Source: Pseudomonas sp. N40(2020) (GTDB taxonomy: Bacteria; Pseudomonadota; Gammaproteobacteria; Pseudomonadales; Pseudomonadaceae). Taken from it: a stretch of 64,000 bases of DNA. Shown in pieces: positions 27,030-36,955 of the stretch (the first letter of the stretch is position 1; every line of letters starts with the position of its first letter). The stretch is from the NCBI RefSeq assembly GCF_014472415.1, contig NZ_JACSZV010000003.1:124001-188000 (forward strand), written 5' to 3'. The notes below the pieces were generated by a model. That model made no database searches and was not told where the DNA came from. It saw nothing but the letters and a program-made list of their open reading frames with translations. Position numbers and translations under genes: made by a program.

Positions 27030-28472
27030 ATGCTGATCCCCGTGATTCTGTCCGGCGGTGCCGGCACCCGTTTGTGGCCGGTGTCCCGCGAGGGCCATCC
27101 CAAGCCGTTCATGACCCTGCCCGACGGCCAGTCGCTGCTGGGCAAGACTTACCAGCGTGCAGCAGGGTTGCTGGACGGCTGGGGCGACATCGTCACGGTG
27201 ACCAATCGCGAGTACTACTTCCAGAGCAAGGATCACTATTGCGCCGCCCACGTGTCGCGCCATCGCGGGCACTTCCTGCTGGAACCGACCGGGCGCAACA
27301 CTGCCCCGGCCATTGCCGCCGCCGCCCTTTCGCTGCAAGCGCTGCATGGCGACGACGCGATCATGGTGGTGATGCCCGCCGACCATTTGATCGTCAATCA
27401 GGACGCACTCAAAACGGCCGTCGAGCACGCGGTGAATCTGGCCAGGGACGGTTATCTGGTGACCTTCGGTGTGCTGCCGACGGCGCCGGAAACCGGCTTC
27501 GGCTACATCGAAACCGGTGCGCCGCTAGATGCAAAAGGCGCGGCCAAGGTGCAGCGCTTCGTGGAAAAGCCCGACCTGCAAACCGCCACGCATTACCTGG
27601 AGAGCGGCAACTTCCTGTGGAACTCGGGCATGTTCTGCTTCACCACCGCGACCGTGCTTGCCGAGCTGCAACTGCACGCGCCAGAACTGCTGGAGCAGAC
27701 CCGCGCCTGCATGGCCGCAAGCGCCCCGGTGGAAACCGTCGGCTGCCTGCAACAGGAACTGTCGCCCGCGCTATTCGCTGAAATCACCGACATTTCCATC
27801 GACTATGCGTTGATGGAACGCTCGGGAAAAGTCGTGGTGGTGCCCGCCGGTTTCGACTGGAGCGATATCGGTTCGTGGGGGGCGGTGGCCGCACTGGTGC
27901 CGGCCGATGCCGACAACAACCGCGCCAGCGGCGAAGCGATTTTCATCGACAGCCACAACAACTTCGTCCAGAGCGAAGGCCGGCTGGTAGCCGCCGTCGG
28001 TGTGGATAACCTGATCATCGTCGACACCGCCGACGCCGTGCTCGTGGCCCATGCCGACCGTGCGCAGGACGTGCGCCGCGTGGCCAAGCAGCTCAAGGAC
28101 AAATCCCACGAAGCCTATCGCCTGCACCGTACGGTCAGCCGCCCATGGGGCACCTACACCGTTCTGGAAGAAGGCCCGCGCTTCAAGATCAAACGCATCG
28201 TGGTCAAACCCGGCGGCAAGCTGTCGCTGCAAATGCACCATCACCGCAACGAACACTGGGTGGTGGTCGAAGGCATGGCCAAGGTCACCAATAATGGCAC
28301 CGGTACACACTTGGTGGCCAAGAACGAATCCACGTTCATCGCTGCCGGCCACCGGCATCGCCTGGAAAACCCTGGCGTGATCGATCTGGTGATCATCGAA
28401 GTCCAAAGCGGCGAATACCTGGGAGAGGACGACATCGTCCGCTTCGAAGACCAATACGGCAGGACGGTTTGA
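27030..28472 (+). CDS. wbpW: Mannose-1-phosphate guanylyltransferase / mannose-6-phosphate isomerase
   Basis: A 480-residue bifunctional enzyme. The N-terminal nucleotidyltransferase has LSGGAGTRLWPVSREGHPKP (residues 8-27) and RFVEKPDLQTA, and makes GDP-mannose. The C-terminal cupin (about 350-480) has the PMI segment GGKLSLQMHHHRNEHWVVVE with metal-binding histidines and makes mannose-6-phosphate from fructose-6-phosphate. Pseudomonads have paralogues AlgA and PslB; position inside the CPA operon identifies this as WbpW. It starts 3 bp after gmd and touches wzm directly. Confidence 0.92.
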   Translation: MLIPVILSGGAGTRLWPVSREGHPKPFMTLPDGQSLLGKTYQRAAGLLDGWGDIVTVTNREYYFQSKDHYCAAHVSRHRGHFLLEPTGRNTAPAIAAAALSLQALHGDDAIMVVMPADHLIVNQDALKTAVEHAVNLARDGYLVTFGVLPTAPETGFGYIETGAPLDAKGAAKVQRFVEKPDLQTATHYLESGNFLWNSGMFCFTTATVLAELQLHAPELLEQTRACMAASAPVETVGCLQQELSPALFAEITDISIDYALMERSGKVVVVPAGFDWSDIGSWGAVAALVPADADNNRASGEAIFIDSHNNFVQSEGRLVAAVGVDNLIIVDTADAVLVAHADRAQDVRRVAKQLKDKSHEAYRLHRTVSRPWGTYTVLEEGPRFKIKRIVVKPGGKLSLQMHHHRNEHWVVVEGMAKVTNNGTGTHLVAKNESTFIAAGHRHRLENPGVIDLVIIEVQSGEYLGEDDIVRFEDQYGRTV

Positions 28473-29270
28473 ATGCTGCTTTCCCTGTATCGCTCGCTGC
28501 ACAGCTACCGTGGATTCATCCTTGGTAGCGTGCAACGAGAGTTTCAAGCACGTTACCGCAACTCGCTGTTCGGTGCTTTGTGGCCGATCTTCAATCCGCT
28601 ATCGATGATCATTGTTTACACGGTGATCTTCTCGCACATCATGCGTGCCCGCCTGCCCGGCGTGGACGACAGCATGGCGTACAGCGTCTACCTCTGCGCC
28701 GGCCTGTTGGCGTGGGGGCTTTTTTCGGAGATCACCCTGCGCAGTCAGACCATGTTTCTGGACAACGCCAATCTGCTGAAGAAAATCAGCTTTCCGCGCA
28801 TCTGTCTGCCGGTGATTGTGTTGATCAATGCCGGGATCAACTTCGCCATTATCATCGGGCTGTTTCTGGGCTTTTTGCTGGTGACTGGACGCTGGCCAGG
28901 CATGGCCTTGATGGCGTTGTTACCGTTGATAGCGCTGCAGATGATGTTCTGCGCAGGGCTGGGGATGGTTCTCGGCGTACTCAATGTGTTCTTCCGTGAT
29001 GTCGGACAGCTCTTTGCCATCTGCTTGCAGTTCTGGTTCTGGCTGACGCCGATCGTGTACCCGATCAGCATTCTGCCGGAATGGGTGCAGCGTCTGCTGC
29101 AACTGAACCCGTTGACCAACCTGTTCAGCAGCTATCAGAACCTGTTTCTCTACGGTCAGTGGCCGGTCTGGAGTTCGCTGCTGCCGATCGCCATCACCGG
29201 GGCGGTCTTCTGCCTGATCGGGCTGCGGCTGTTTCGCCAGCGCGTCGGCGAAATGGTGGATGAACTCTGA
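28473..29270 (+). CDS. wzm: CPA ABC transporter permease
   Basis: A 265-residue ABC-2 type permease with six membrane helices and the conserved N-terminal amphipathic segment YRGFILGSVQREFQARYRNS plus FGALWPIFNPLSMIIVYTVI. It forms the channel that passes the finished lipid-linked D-rhamnan across the inner membrane. It begins right after the wbpW stop and shares one base with the wzt start (TGATG), so it is translationally coupled to its ATPase partner. Confidence 0.94.
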   Translation: MLLSLYRSLHSYRGFILGSVQREFQARYRNSLFGALWPIFNPLSMIIVYTVIFSHIMRARLPGVDDSMAYSVYLCAGLLAWGLFSEITLRSQTMFLDNANLLKKISFPRICLPVIVLINAGINFAIIIGLFLGFLLVTGRWPGMALMALLPLIALQMMFCAGLGMVLGVLNVFFRDVGQLFAICLQFWFWLTPIVYPISILPEWVQRLLQLNPLTNLFSSYQNLFLYGQWPVWSSLLPIAITGAVFCLIGLRLFRQRVGEMVDEL

Positions 29271-30523
29271 TGGGGCATATTCGCGTGACCGGCCTGAGCA
29301 AGGCCTACAAACAGTACCCCAACCGCTGGAGCCGACTGGCCGAGTGGCTGATCCCCTTCTCGCCCATCCGTCATCGCCAGCACTGGGTGCTGCAAGACGT
29401 CGAATTCGAAATCGCCCCCGGAGAAGCCGTGGGCATCGTCGGCGCCAACGGGGCTGGCAAAAGCACCTTGCTGAAGATGATCACCGGCACCACGCAGCCC
29501 ACTGGCGGCAAGATCGAACTTGAAGGCCGTGTGGCGGCGTTGCTGGAGCTGGGCATGGGCTTTCACCCGGATTTTACCGGCCGGCAGAACGCGATCATGG
29601 CCGGCCAGTTGCTGGGAATGCAGCTCGAAGAAATCGAAGCACTGATGCCCGATATCGAGCACTTCGCCGAGATCGGCGATGCCATTGATCACCCGGTGCG
29701 CACCTACTCCAGCGGCATGCAAATGCGACTGGCGTTCAGCGTTGCCACCGCGCGGCGCCCGGACATTCTGATCGTTGATGAAGCGCTGTCAGTGGGCGAC
29801 GCCTATTTCCAGCACAAAAGCTTCGAGCGCATCCGCAGCTTCCGCAAAGCCGGGACAACCCTGCTGATCGTGTCCCATGACCGCTCGGCCATTCAGTCGA
29901 TCTGCGACTCGGCGATCCTGCTCAAGGACGGTCGTATGGCCATGTACGGCAAACCCGAAGCCGTGCTCGATTACTACAACGCATTGATGGCCGAACGCGA
30001 AGGTCAGGTGGTGCGCCAGGAAATGCTCGCCGGCGGTGAAGTGCAGACCGTTTCCGGCACCGGCGAAGCGGCGATTCTCGGCGTGCGCCTGCTCGATGAA
30101 CACGATCACAGCATCGACGCCGCCGAGGTCGGGCAACCGGTGGTGCTGGAGGTACAGGTTGAAGTGCGCAAGGACATCGAGCGGCTGGTACTGGGCTTCA
30201 TCCTCAAGGATCGGCTGGGGCAAATGATGTACGGCATCAACACTCACCGTCTGAACAAGGCGCTGACCGACCTGCATGCCGGTGAACGTTTTACTTACCG
30301 TTTCGCCTTCATCATGGGCCTTGGCAAGGGTAATTATTCGGTGTCGCTGAGCCTGTCGCGTCTGGATTCACACTTGGACCGCAACTTTGAATGGCGTGAC
30401 TACGGCTTGGTGTTCCACGTAATCAACAATCGCAAGGAAGACTTCGTCGGTTGTTCATGGCTGGACGCGCAGACCACGATCACCCGTGATACGCCGGCCA
30501 GGATCACCGAGCGCGCGCCATGA
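29270..30523 (+). CDS. wzt: CPA ABC transporter ATP-binding protein
   Basis: A 417-residue ATPase. The N-terminal nucleotide-binding domain (about 1-240) has Walker A GANGAGKST, the signature YSSGMQMRL, Walker B ILIVDEALSVGD and the H-loop VSHDRS. The C-terminal 170 residues form the extra domain seen in Wzt proteins that recognise the non-reducing end of the glycan, which ties export to chain termination. With Wzm it exports the rhamnan. It overlaps wbpX by 4 bp. Confidence 0.95.
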   Translation: MGHIRVTGLSKAYKQYPNRWSRLAEWLIPFSPIRHRQHWVLQDVEFEIAPGEAVGIVGANGAGKSTLLKMITGTTQPTGGKIELEGRVAALLELGMGFHPDFTGRQNAIMAGQLLGMQLEEIEALMPDIEHFAEIGDAIDHPVRTYSSGMQMRLAFSVATARRPDILIVDEALSVGDAYFQHKSFERIRSFRKAGTTLLIVSHDRSAIQSICDSAILLKDGRMAMYGKPEAVLDYYNALMAEREGQVVRQEMLAGGEVQTVSGTGEAAILGVRLLDEHDHSIDAAEVGQPVVLEVQVEVRKDIERLVLGFILKDRLGQMMYGINTHRLNKALTDLHAGERFTYRFAFIMGLGKGNYSVSLSLSRLDSHLDRNFEWRDYGLVFHVINNRKEDFVGCSWLDAQTTITRDTPARITERAP

Positions 30524-31887
30524 GCCGAATGCTGGTGGAATGCACCCACGTATTCAAACACCCAGGGATCAACTCCGGGATACAGCGGGTGGTGCGCAAT
30601 GTCATCAATCAACTGCCGCCGAGTGTCGACGGCGTTGAATGTTTGCCGGTCATTTTGCTCAACGGCCAACTCTATCGGGTGACCCGTCTGGCGCCGTTGG
30701 ACACCCCGGGGTTCAACGCACTGGCGACCTTCGGCGAAAGGCTGCAACGCCTTGCCCATCGGTTCTGGCAATGGCATCAGCGAGTCGACGCCGACCGCAC
30801 CTCGAAACTGGCGCGACGGCTCCTGTATGTCGGCTATCGCCTGACGGCGTTCGCTGCGTTCGGCCTGCCACTGCGCCTGATCAATCAGATCAACCGCACG
30901 CAGCTCCTCAAACGTTGTTCACCGCTGCAACACCGGCCGGGCGATCAACTGGTGCTGTTGGACTCGTCCTGGCATTCGGATTTTTTCGCCCACATCGAGC
31001 AGCTCAAACGCGACGGTGTCGGCATGATTGCGGTGATCTACGATTTGATCCCGCTGACTCACCCACAGTTTTACGACACACGTCTGGTCGAGGTCTTCAG
31101 CGAGTGGTTCGACTGGATCACCCGCACGGCCGATGGCTACATGGCGATTTCCGCCACGGTGCGTGATCAGGTGCGCGACGAACTGCAGCGGCGCATCGGC
31201 GTCGAGCAGACCAACAAGCGTTGGTTCGACTTTTTTCATCTGGGCAGTGAGCTCGATCTGCACAGCATCGAAACGACAGTCGACCCGCGCCTCAAGTCGT
31301 TGTTCGCCACACCTGAGCCGGTATTCCTGATGGTCAGCACCATCGAGCCGCGCAAGAACCACGCGTACCTGCTCGACGCCTTCGAACGCGCCTGGGCGGG
31401 CGGTTCAACCGCACGGCTGTGCATCGCCGGACGGGTCGGCTGGAAATGCGAAGCCCTGCTTGCCCGGGTGCGAAATCATCCAGAACTGAACCAGCGTTTG
31501 TTCATGTTCAACGACCTCAACGACACCAGCCTCGAACACGCCTATTCCCACGCTACTGCATTGGTATTCCCCTCGTTCGTCGAAGGCTTTGGTTTGCCAC
31601 TGGTGGAAGCCATGCAGCGCGGCTTGCCGGCGATGGGCAGCGATATCGCGATATTTCGCGAAATCGGCGGCGAGTTCATGGCGTACTTCGATCTGCAGGA
31701 TCCGCAAAACCTTGCCGACTTGATCACCGGATTCCAGCGCACCGGCCAGTTTCCCGCCGCCCGCGATGTCGCCGATTGGCAGTGGATCGGCTGGCGGGAA
31801 GCCAGTCTGCAACTGGCTGAACGCAGTGTCCGCAATGTCCTTCAAGCGCCAGCGGCGCCAGCGAGGCAACATGCGCATTGCCCTTAA
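30520..31887 (+). CDS. wbpX: CPA rhamnosyltransferase
   Basis: A 455-residue GT4-family glycosyltransferase. It starts MSRMLVECTHVFKHPGINSG with IQRVVRNVI, and its C-terminal half has MVSTIEPRKNHAYLLDAFER, LVFPSFVEGFGLPLVEAMQRG and EIGGE, the donor-site motif of GT-B enzymes. By order and similarity it corresponds to WbpX, one of three rhamnosyltransferases that build the D-rhamnose trisaccharide repeat from GDP-D-rhamnose. Its end overlaps wbpY by 17 bp. Linkage specificity is not readable from sequence. Confidence 0.88.
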   Translation: MSRMLVECTHVFKHPGINSGIQRVVRNVINQLPPSVDGVECLPVILLNGQLYRVTRLAPLDTPGFNALATFGERLQRLAHRFWQWHQRVDADRTSKLARRLLYVGYRLTAFAAFGLPLRLINQINRTQLLKRCSPLQHRPGDQLVLLDSSWHSDFFAHIEQLKRDGVGMIAVIYDLIPLTHPQFYDTRLVEVFSEWFDWITRTADGYMAISATVRDQVRDELQRRIGVEQTNKRWFDFFHLGSELDLHSIETTVDPRLKSLFATPEPVFLMVSTIEPRKNHAYLLDAFERAWAGGSTARLCIAGRVGWKCEALLARVRNHPELNQRLFMFNDLNDTSLEHAYSHATALVFPSFVEGFGLPLVEAMQRGLPAMGSDIAIFREIGGEFMAYFDLQDPQNLADLITGFQRTGQFPAARDVADWQWIGWREASLQLAERSVRNVLQAPAAPARQHAHCP

Positions 31888-33001
31888 CGCACGGATCCTG
31901 CAAGCGCCGCGCACCGGCATCGGCCACTACGTCGCCGAGTTGGTCAACGCCTTGCGCAGCGAACCTGATATTGAAGTGACGTTGTTCCACGGCTGGGGCT
32001 GGAGTTCGGCGTTGCCGGAAGCCGCCATGCCCGGTTATTCGCGGCTGACGCCACTGCTGCGGCAGATTCCAGGGGCGTATCAGGCACGCCGCTGGCTGGA
32101 GCAGAAGCGCTTCGATCAGGGCCACGTGCAGGGCATCGACCTGTATCACGAGCCGAGCCTGTGGCCGCTGGCCTTCGACGGGCCGACCGTGATCACCCTG
32201 CACGACCTGACACATCTGCATTTTCCTGACACTCAGCCATTGCCACGCCTGAAGGAAATCGAGCGTCGCCTGTCCGTCGGCGTACAGCAGGCGCGGCTGA
32301 TTCTGACGGACTCGCAAGCCATTGCCGACGAAGCTCAGGAACATTTCGGGCTGCCCGCCGAGCGTTTTGTCGTCGCGCCACTGGGCGTCGCCGAACGCTT
32401 CCATCCGCGTGAGGCGAACGCCATCGACGCCGTGCTCAAAGCACATGCCGTCAAGGCGCGGGAGTATTTTCTGTGTGTCGGCACGCTGGAGCCGCGCAAA
32501 AACCTGAGTCTGGCCTTGCGCGCCCATGCCCTGTTGCCGGAGGCGGTGCGCGAGCGCTTTCCGCTGCTGATCGTCGGCATGGCCGGTTGGCAGCGTGAAC
32601 AGTTCAGCGACGAGCTGCGTCAGGCACTGGCCAGTGGGCATGTGTGCCTGCTCGGTTATCTGCCCGATGAACAAGTAGCGCAGTTGTTGGCCGGCGCCCG
32701 GGCGCTGATTTTTCCTTCGTTTTACGAAGGCTTTGGCCTGCCGGTGCTGGAAGCGATGGCCAGCGGCACACCGGTGGTGATCACCCGCTCTTCGGCCATG
32801 CCGGAAGTGGCGGGCGCTGCCGGCAACTATATTGAAGCTGACGATGCAGTCGGATTGCGTGACGTGATGAGCCGACTGATCGACGATCAAGCACATTGGC
32901 AGGTATGCCGAGAGGCCGGATTACAGCAGGCACGGCTTTTTTCCTGGGAGCGTTGCGCACAGGCCACGGCCGGTGCCTACCGCCAGGCCATGGGAGGTTG
33001 A
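31871..33001 (+). CDS. wbpY: CPA rhamnosyltransferase
   Basis: A 376-residue GT4-family enzyme. It starts MRIALNARILQAPRTGIGHY at ATG 31871, preceded by GAGG; a frame opening at 31766 is only overlap with wbpX. The acceptor half has ITLHDLTHLHFP, and the donor half has VGTLEPRKNLSLALRAHALL and IFPSFYEGFGLPVLEAMASG. It corresponds to WbpY of the CPA cluster, which adds D-rhamnose to the growing chain. It lies directly against wbpZ with no gap. Confidence 0.9.
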   Translation: MRIALNARILQAPRTGIGHYVAELVNALRSEPDIEVTLFHGWGWSSALPEAAMPGYSRLTPLLRQIPGAYQARRWLEQKRFDQGHVQGIDLYHEPSLWPLAFDGPTVITLHDLTHLHFPDTQPLPRLKEIERRLSVGVQQARLILTDSQAIADEAQEHFGLPAERFVVAPLGVAERFHPREANAIDAVLKAHAVKAREYFLCVGTLEPRKNLSLALRAHALLPEAVRERFPLLIVGMAGWQREQFSDELRQALASGHVCLLGYLPDEQVAQLLAGARALIFPSFYEGFGLPVLEAMASGTPVVITRSSAMPEVAGAAGNYIEADDAVGLRDVMSRLIDDQAHWQVCREAGLQQARLFSWERCAQATAGAYRQAMGG

Positions 33002-34132
33002 ATGCGAGTTCTTCATTTTTTCAAAACGTACCTGCCTGACTCGGTCGGCGGCATCGAACAAGTGATCTTCCAACTGTGCGAAAGCGGCGCCCAACACGGT
33101 ATCGATGGCCAGGTCCTGACCCTCAGCGCCGACCCGAATCCGCCGGTTGTGCAACTCGGTCAACACGAAGTCCACCGGGCCAGACTCGACATCCAGTTCG
33201 CCTCCACCGGATTTTCCTGGAGCGTGTTCAAGCAGTTTCGCGAGATGGCCGCCGAGGCCGACGTGGTCAATTACCACTTTCCGTGGCCGTTCATGGACCT
33301 GGTGCATTTCGCCAGTGCCACGAAGAAACCGAGCGTGGTCACCTATCACTCGGACATCATCCGCCAGAAGCACCTGCTCAAACTCTACCGGCCATTGATG
33401 AACCGCTTCCTAGCCAGCGCCGACCGCATTGTCGCGGCCTCACCGAATTACCTGCACACCAGCGATGTATTGCAGCAGTTCCAAAACAAGACCCGAGTGA
33501 TTCCATACGGCTTGAACAAGGCAGGTTATCCACAGGCCGATAGTGAGCGCATGAACCGTTGGCGCCAGCAGCTTGGGGATAAGTTTTTCCTGTTTGTCGG
33601 GGTGATGCGTTATTACAAAGGCCTGCATATCCTGCTCGATGCCTTGAAAGATGTGGACTACCCGGTAGTGATCGTTGGCGCCGGCCCGCTGGAGCAGGAA
33701 CTGCACGCCCAAGCGGCAGCGCTGGGCCTGCGCAACATTCATTTCCTCGGACGTCTGGGTGATGAGGACAAGGTCGCGTTGCTGCAATTGAGCTACGCCA
33801 TTGTCTTCCCGTCGCACCTGCGCTCCGAAGCCTTCGGTATCTCGCTGCTCGAAGGCGCGATGTACGGCAAACCGATGATCTCCAGCGAGATCGGCACCGG
33901 CACCAGCTACATCAATATCCACAACGAAACGGGTCTGGTCGTGCCACCCAGTAATCCACAGGCCTTTCGCGAGGCGATGCGCACATTATGGGAAAACCCG
34001 CTGCGTGCGGCAGAGATGGGGGTGAAGGCAGAGGCCCGCTATCGGCAGTTATTCTCAGCCGATGAAATGGGCCGCAAATGGACGGAGCTGTATCAGGAGT
34101 TGCTGGAAGAAAAATCGCTGTCCTATGCCTGA
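33002..34132 (+). CDS. wbpZ: CPA rhamnosyltransferase
   Basis: A 376-residue GT4-family enzyme starting MRVLHFFKTYLPDSVGGIEQ. The donor half has FLFVGVMRYYKGLHILLDAL, VIVGAGPLEQEL and PSHLRSEAFGISLLEGAMYG. WbpZ in P. aeruginosa acts first, putting D-rhamnose on lipid-linked N-acetylglucosamine. It is the last gene of the plus-strand arm and is convergent with the FAD/2Fe-2S oxidoreductase gene 16 bp away. No undecaprenyl-phosphate sugar initiator is encoded in the window, so it must be supplied elsewhere. Confidence 0.9.
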   Translation: MRVLHFFKTYLPDSVGGIEQVIFQLCESGAQHGIDGQVLTLSADPNPPVVQLGQHEVHRARLDIQFASTGFSWSVFKQFREMAAEADVVNYHFPWPFMDLVHFASATKKPSVVTYHSDIIRQKHLLKLYRPLMNRFLASADRIVAASPNYLHTSDVLQQFQNKTRVIPYGLNKAGYPQADSERMNRWRQQLGDKFFLFVGVMRYYKGLHILLDALKDVDYPVVIVGAGPLEQELHAQAAALGLRNIHFLGRLGDEDKVALLQLSYAIVFPSHLRSEAFGISLLEGAMYGKPMISSEIGTGTSYINIHNETGLVVPPSNPQAFREAMRTLWENPLRAAEMGVKAEARYRQLFSADEMGRKWTELYQELLEEKSLSYA

Positions 34133-34148
34133 TTACACGGGATCAGGT

Positions 34149-36179
34149 TTAAAGATCCAGCACCAGCGGCTGCTCACTCTGCGCCGGCACCGCACAGCAA
34201 ATCAGCACATGTCCCGCCTCAGGTATTTCGGCCGGTACCTGTGGATAATTCACCGCGCCACTGACCAGCCGCGTCTTGCAGGTGCCGCACGAACCACCGC
34301 GGCAACTGAACTCCGGACGCAATCCGCGACTTTCCGCCAGCTCCAGCAAACTGCCGCCATCCGGTTGCCAGCGTGCTTCCTTGGCTGAACGCTCGAATAC
34401 CACTGGCACCGATTGGGTGGCAGCCGGTGGTTGCTCAATGACGATCGCGTCCGCATCGGCACGCCGCTTGAGCGTCGAGGGGCCGAAGGTTTCGGCGTGA
34501 ATCTGCGCGTCGCGCACATCCAACTCGCGCAAACTGTCGTACAGGCCTTGGGTGAAAGCGCCGGGGCCACACAGAACAAAGTCGATCTGATCGTAATCCT
34601 CGACCTCCAGCAGATTCCTCAGCACCGCTTCATCGAGGCGCCCGTGCAGGTCGAAATCCTCGCCCTCGTGCGCATCCGCTTCCGGCTGACTGAGCAAACG
34701 CAGGACCCGCACCGCATCACCAGCACTTTCCAGCAGACGATCCAGTTCCTTGCGAAACGGCTGATCGGCCAGGCTGCGCGAACTCTGCAACAACCACGTC
34801 GGACGAATCCTGCGCGTGCGCAAACCCTGATAAATCACCTCACGCAGCATCGACAGTATCGGCGTGATACCGACCCCGGCCGCCAACAACACCAGCGGCC
34901 GGCGCTCCAGTGGCGCCACGGTGAAATGCCCTTGCGGCGCGCGCGCCTCCAGCACATCACCCACTTGGATCTGCTCATGCAGATGGTTCGACACGCGCCC
35001 CTCGCGCTTCACACTGATGCGATAGAAACCATCCGATGGCGCACTCGACAGGCTGTAAGTGCGGATGTGTACTTCGCCGTCGAGGGTAAACCGCAGTGGC
35101 AGATGCTGGCCCGCGAGAAACACCGGCAAACCGGCACCATCGTCCGGCTCCAGGTATATCGAGCGAATGTGGCGGCTCTCCATTTCAATCTTTGCTACCC
35201 GCAACGGCCGCCACTGGTTGCCCAAAGCCTGCGCTTGCAAACGCGCGTCGGCCTCAGCCCAATTGCCGGTCAACAGACTGGTGGGCGACATGCCGTCGAA
35301 GCGCCAGCGCAAGGCCAGTGCCGCCGGACGCCGCACCAGTTTCTCCACATCGAATGTCCACAGCCGCTCCGCGCCCTGAAACGCCTCGATCTGCGGCCCT
35401 TCCAGAATGATTTCGGTGCGCCCGCTGAGCTGCAACAGATCGCCTGTGGAAAAGTCGATGAACAGCAGGCCGGCCTTGGGGTTGAGCAGTAAATTGCCGA
35501 GGGTGTTGAAGTGCAGGTTGCCGGCAAAGTCGGGGATGGTCAGGCGATTGCCTTCCACCCGCACAAAACCGGCCTGGCCGCCTCGGTGGGAAACGTCCAC
35601 AGCACGCTGGCCGTCGGCGTCCACATAACTGGCGACAAAGAACGTGTCGGCGCCTTCGATCAGGGTGATGGCCGCGTCATCAAGCGCATCGGAATGCTGA
35701 GCAGGCCGGGTCTGCGGATCGCTCAGCGGGACGCGCTGGAATTGACGCAACTGGATGTATTGCGGGCAGTTGCCGAACGCTTGATCGACGCTCACCTCGA
35801 AACCGTCGGTGCCGAGATGATCGACATGGCCATTAAGGCGATTGCGCCGACGGGTGTGCAGTTCGATGCCGAGCAATCCGATAGGCTCGCCGTTACGCAA
35901 CTGCGCCGGATCATCGGCAGCAGGCAGACTTGCGAAGTGCAGATGCTCAGGATCGGGCGAATGGGCAAACCCCGGCGCGCCTTCGAGCACACTGGCCCAA
36001 GGACGACCGTCAGCATCGACCGCGCCGTACACCATGAAAGGCAGTTGCTGATAGAACTCGCGGTGCTGATCCGGCATCCAGGTGCGAATCACCTTACGCC
36101 CAAAAGCCTCCATGCGTTCGGCAACACCGACATGGGCCTGCAATTGTTGCTCGCCAGCGTGCCACGGTGAACGTTCCAT
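34149..36179 (-). CDS. Pyridoxamine-oxidase-like / ferredoxin-reductase fusion flavoprotein
   Basis: A 676-residue fusion. Residues about 30-220 are a PNPOx-like FMN-binding split barrel (FMVYGAVDADGRPWASVLEG). From about 320 follows an FAD-binding reductase domain (AGQHLPLRFTLDGE, RTYSLSSAP), an NAD(P) domain (LVLLAAGVGITPILSMLRE) and a C-terminal plant-type 2Fe-2S domain with CRGGSCGTC and a later cysteine in VLICC. Electrons would pass from NAD(P)H through FAD to the iron-sulfur centre. The substrate is unknown. ATG 36179 is supported by GAGAGG upstream. It follows a glutathione S-transferase gene in the same direction, 45 bp apart. Confidence 0.85.
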   Translation of the reverse strand: MERSPWHAGEQQLQAHVGVAERMEAFGRKVIRTWMPDQHREFYQQLPFMVYGAVDADGRPWASVLEGAPGFAHSPDPEHLHFASLPAADDPAQLRNGEPIGLLGIELHTRRRNRLNGHVDHLGTDGFEVSVDQAFGNCPQYIQLRQFQRVPLSDPQTRPAQHSDALDDAAITLIEGADTFFVASYVDADGQRAVDVSHRGGQAGFVRVEGNRLTIPDFAGNLHFNTLGNLLLNPKAGLLFIDFSTGDLLQLSGRTEIILEGPQIEAFQGAERLWTFDVEKLVRRPAALALRWRFDGMSPTSLLTGNWAEADARLQAQALGNQWRPLRVAKIEMESRHIRSIYLEPDDGAGLPVFLAGQHLPLRFTLDGEVHIRTYSLSSAPSDGFYRISVKREGRVSNHLHEQIQVGDVLEARAPQGHFTVAPLERRPLVLLAAGVGITPILSMLREVIYQGLRTRRIRPTWLLQSSRSLADQPFRKELDRLLESAGDAVRVLRLLSQPEADAHEGEDFDLHGRLDEAVLRNLLEVEDYDQIDFVLCGPGAFTQGLYDSLRELDVRDAQIHAETFGPSTLKRRADADAIVIEQPPAATQSVPVVFERSAKEARWQPDGGSLLELAESRGLRPEFSCRGGSCGTCKTRLVSGAVNYPQVPAEIPEAGHVLICCAVPAQSEQPLVLDL

Positions 36180-36224
36180 CACGACCTCTCCTCTGCGCCG
36201 TCGGCACAATGTGAATTGCGAGCA

Positions 36225-36851
36225 TCAGACTGAAGTTTGCAGACCGGCGACGGTGCGCGGCATCGCGACAAAACCGGGCAGCGCTTCGATTCGAGCCAGC
36301 CAGGCGCGCACGTTGCCGTAGTCATCCAGCGATACGTTGCCTTCCGGCGCGTGGGCGATATAACTGTAGGCCGAAACGTCGGCGATGGTCGGCTCGCTGC
36401 CCGCCAGATAGGGCGTATTGCCCAACTCGACGTCCATCACCTTGAGCAGGTTGTGTGCCCGGGTGATCACCTCTTCAGCATTGAAATTCGCGCCGAACAC
36501 CGTGATCAACCGCGCCGCCGCCGGACCAAAAGCAATCGGCCCAGCCGCTGCCGACAACCAGCGCTGTACCCGTGCGGCACCCACCGGATCGCTTGGCAAC
36601 CAACGACCTTCACCGTACTTTTGCGCCAGATAGACCAGAATCGCGTTGGAATCAGCCAGCACCACGCCATTGTCATCAATGGCCGGCACCTGACCGAAAC
36701 TGTTGATGGCGAGATAGGCAGGTTGTTTGTGCTCACCTTTGGCCAGATCAACAAAGATCAGCTCGGTCGGCAGTTGCAACAGGGACAACATCAGCTCTAC
36801 CCGGTGGGCATGGCCGGAACGGGGAAAGTTGTAGAGTTTGATCGCTTGCAT
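36225..36851 (-). CDS. Glutathione S-transferase family protein
   Basis: A 208-residue protein with a thioredoxin-like N-terminal domain ([20 protein letters not shown], then [20 protein letters not shown] with the cis-proline and the Asp-Ser glutathione contact) and an all-alpha C-terminal domain with [12 protein letters not shown]. It would conjugate glutathione or act as a peroxidase. ATG 36851 has GGAG six bases upstream; the ATG at 36908 would add 19 residues outside the fold. It lies between a LysR regulator and the fusion flavoprotein, all on the minus strand. Confidence 0.9.
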   Translation of the reverse strand: MQAIKLYNFPRSGHAHRVELMLSLLQLPTELIFVDLAKGEHKQPAYLAINSFGQVPAIDDNGVVLADSNAILVYLAQKYGEGRWLPSDPVGAARVQRWLSAAAGPIAFGPAAARLITVFGANFNAEEVITRAHNLLKVMDVELGNTPYLAGSEPTIADVSAYSYIAHAPEGNVSLDDYGNVRAWLARIEALPGFVAMPRTVAGLQTSV

Positions 36852-36955
36852 GGTCGACTCCGCTGGATGATCGCACTGCCCGAGGGTGGCAGCGCCGATG
36901 GAAGCCATCTTCCACCTATCTTCGAAGCAACAGAATCACCAGCATTCGCAATCGA

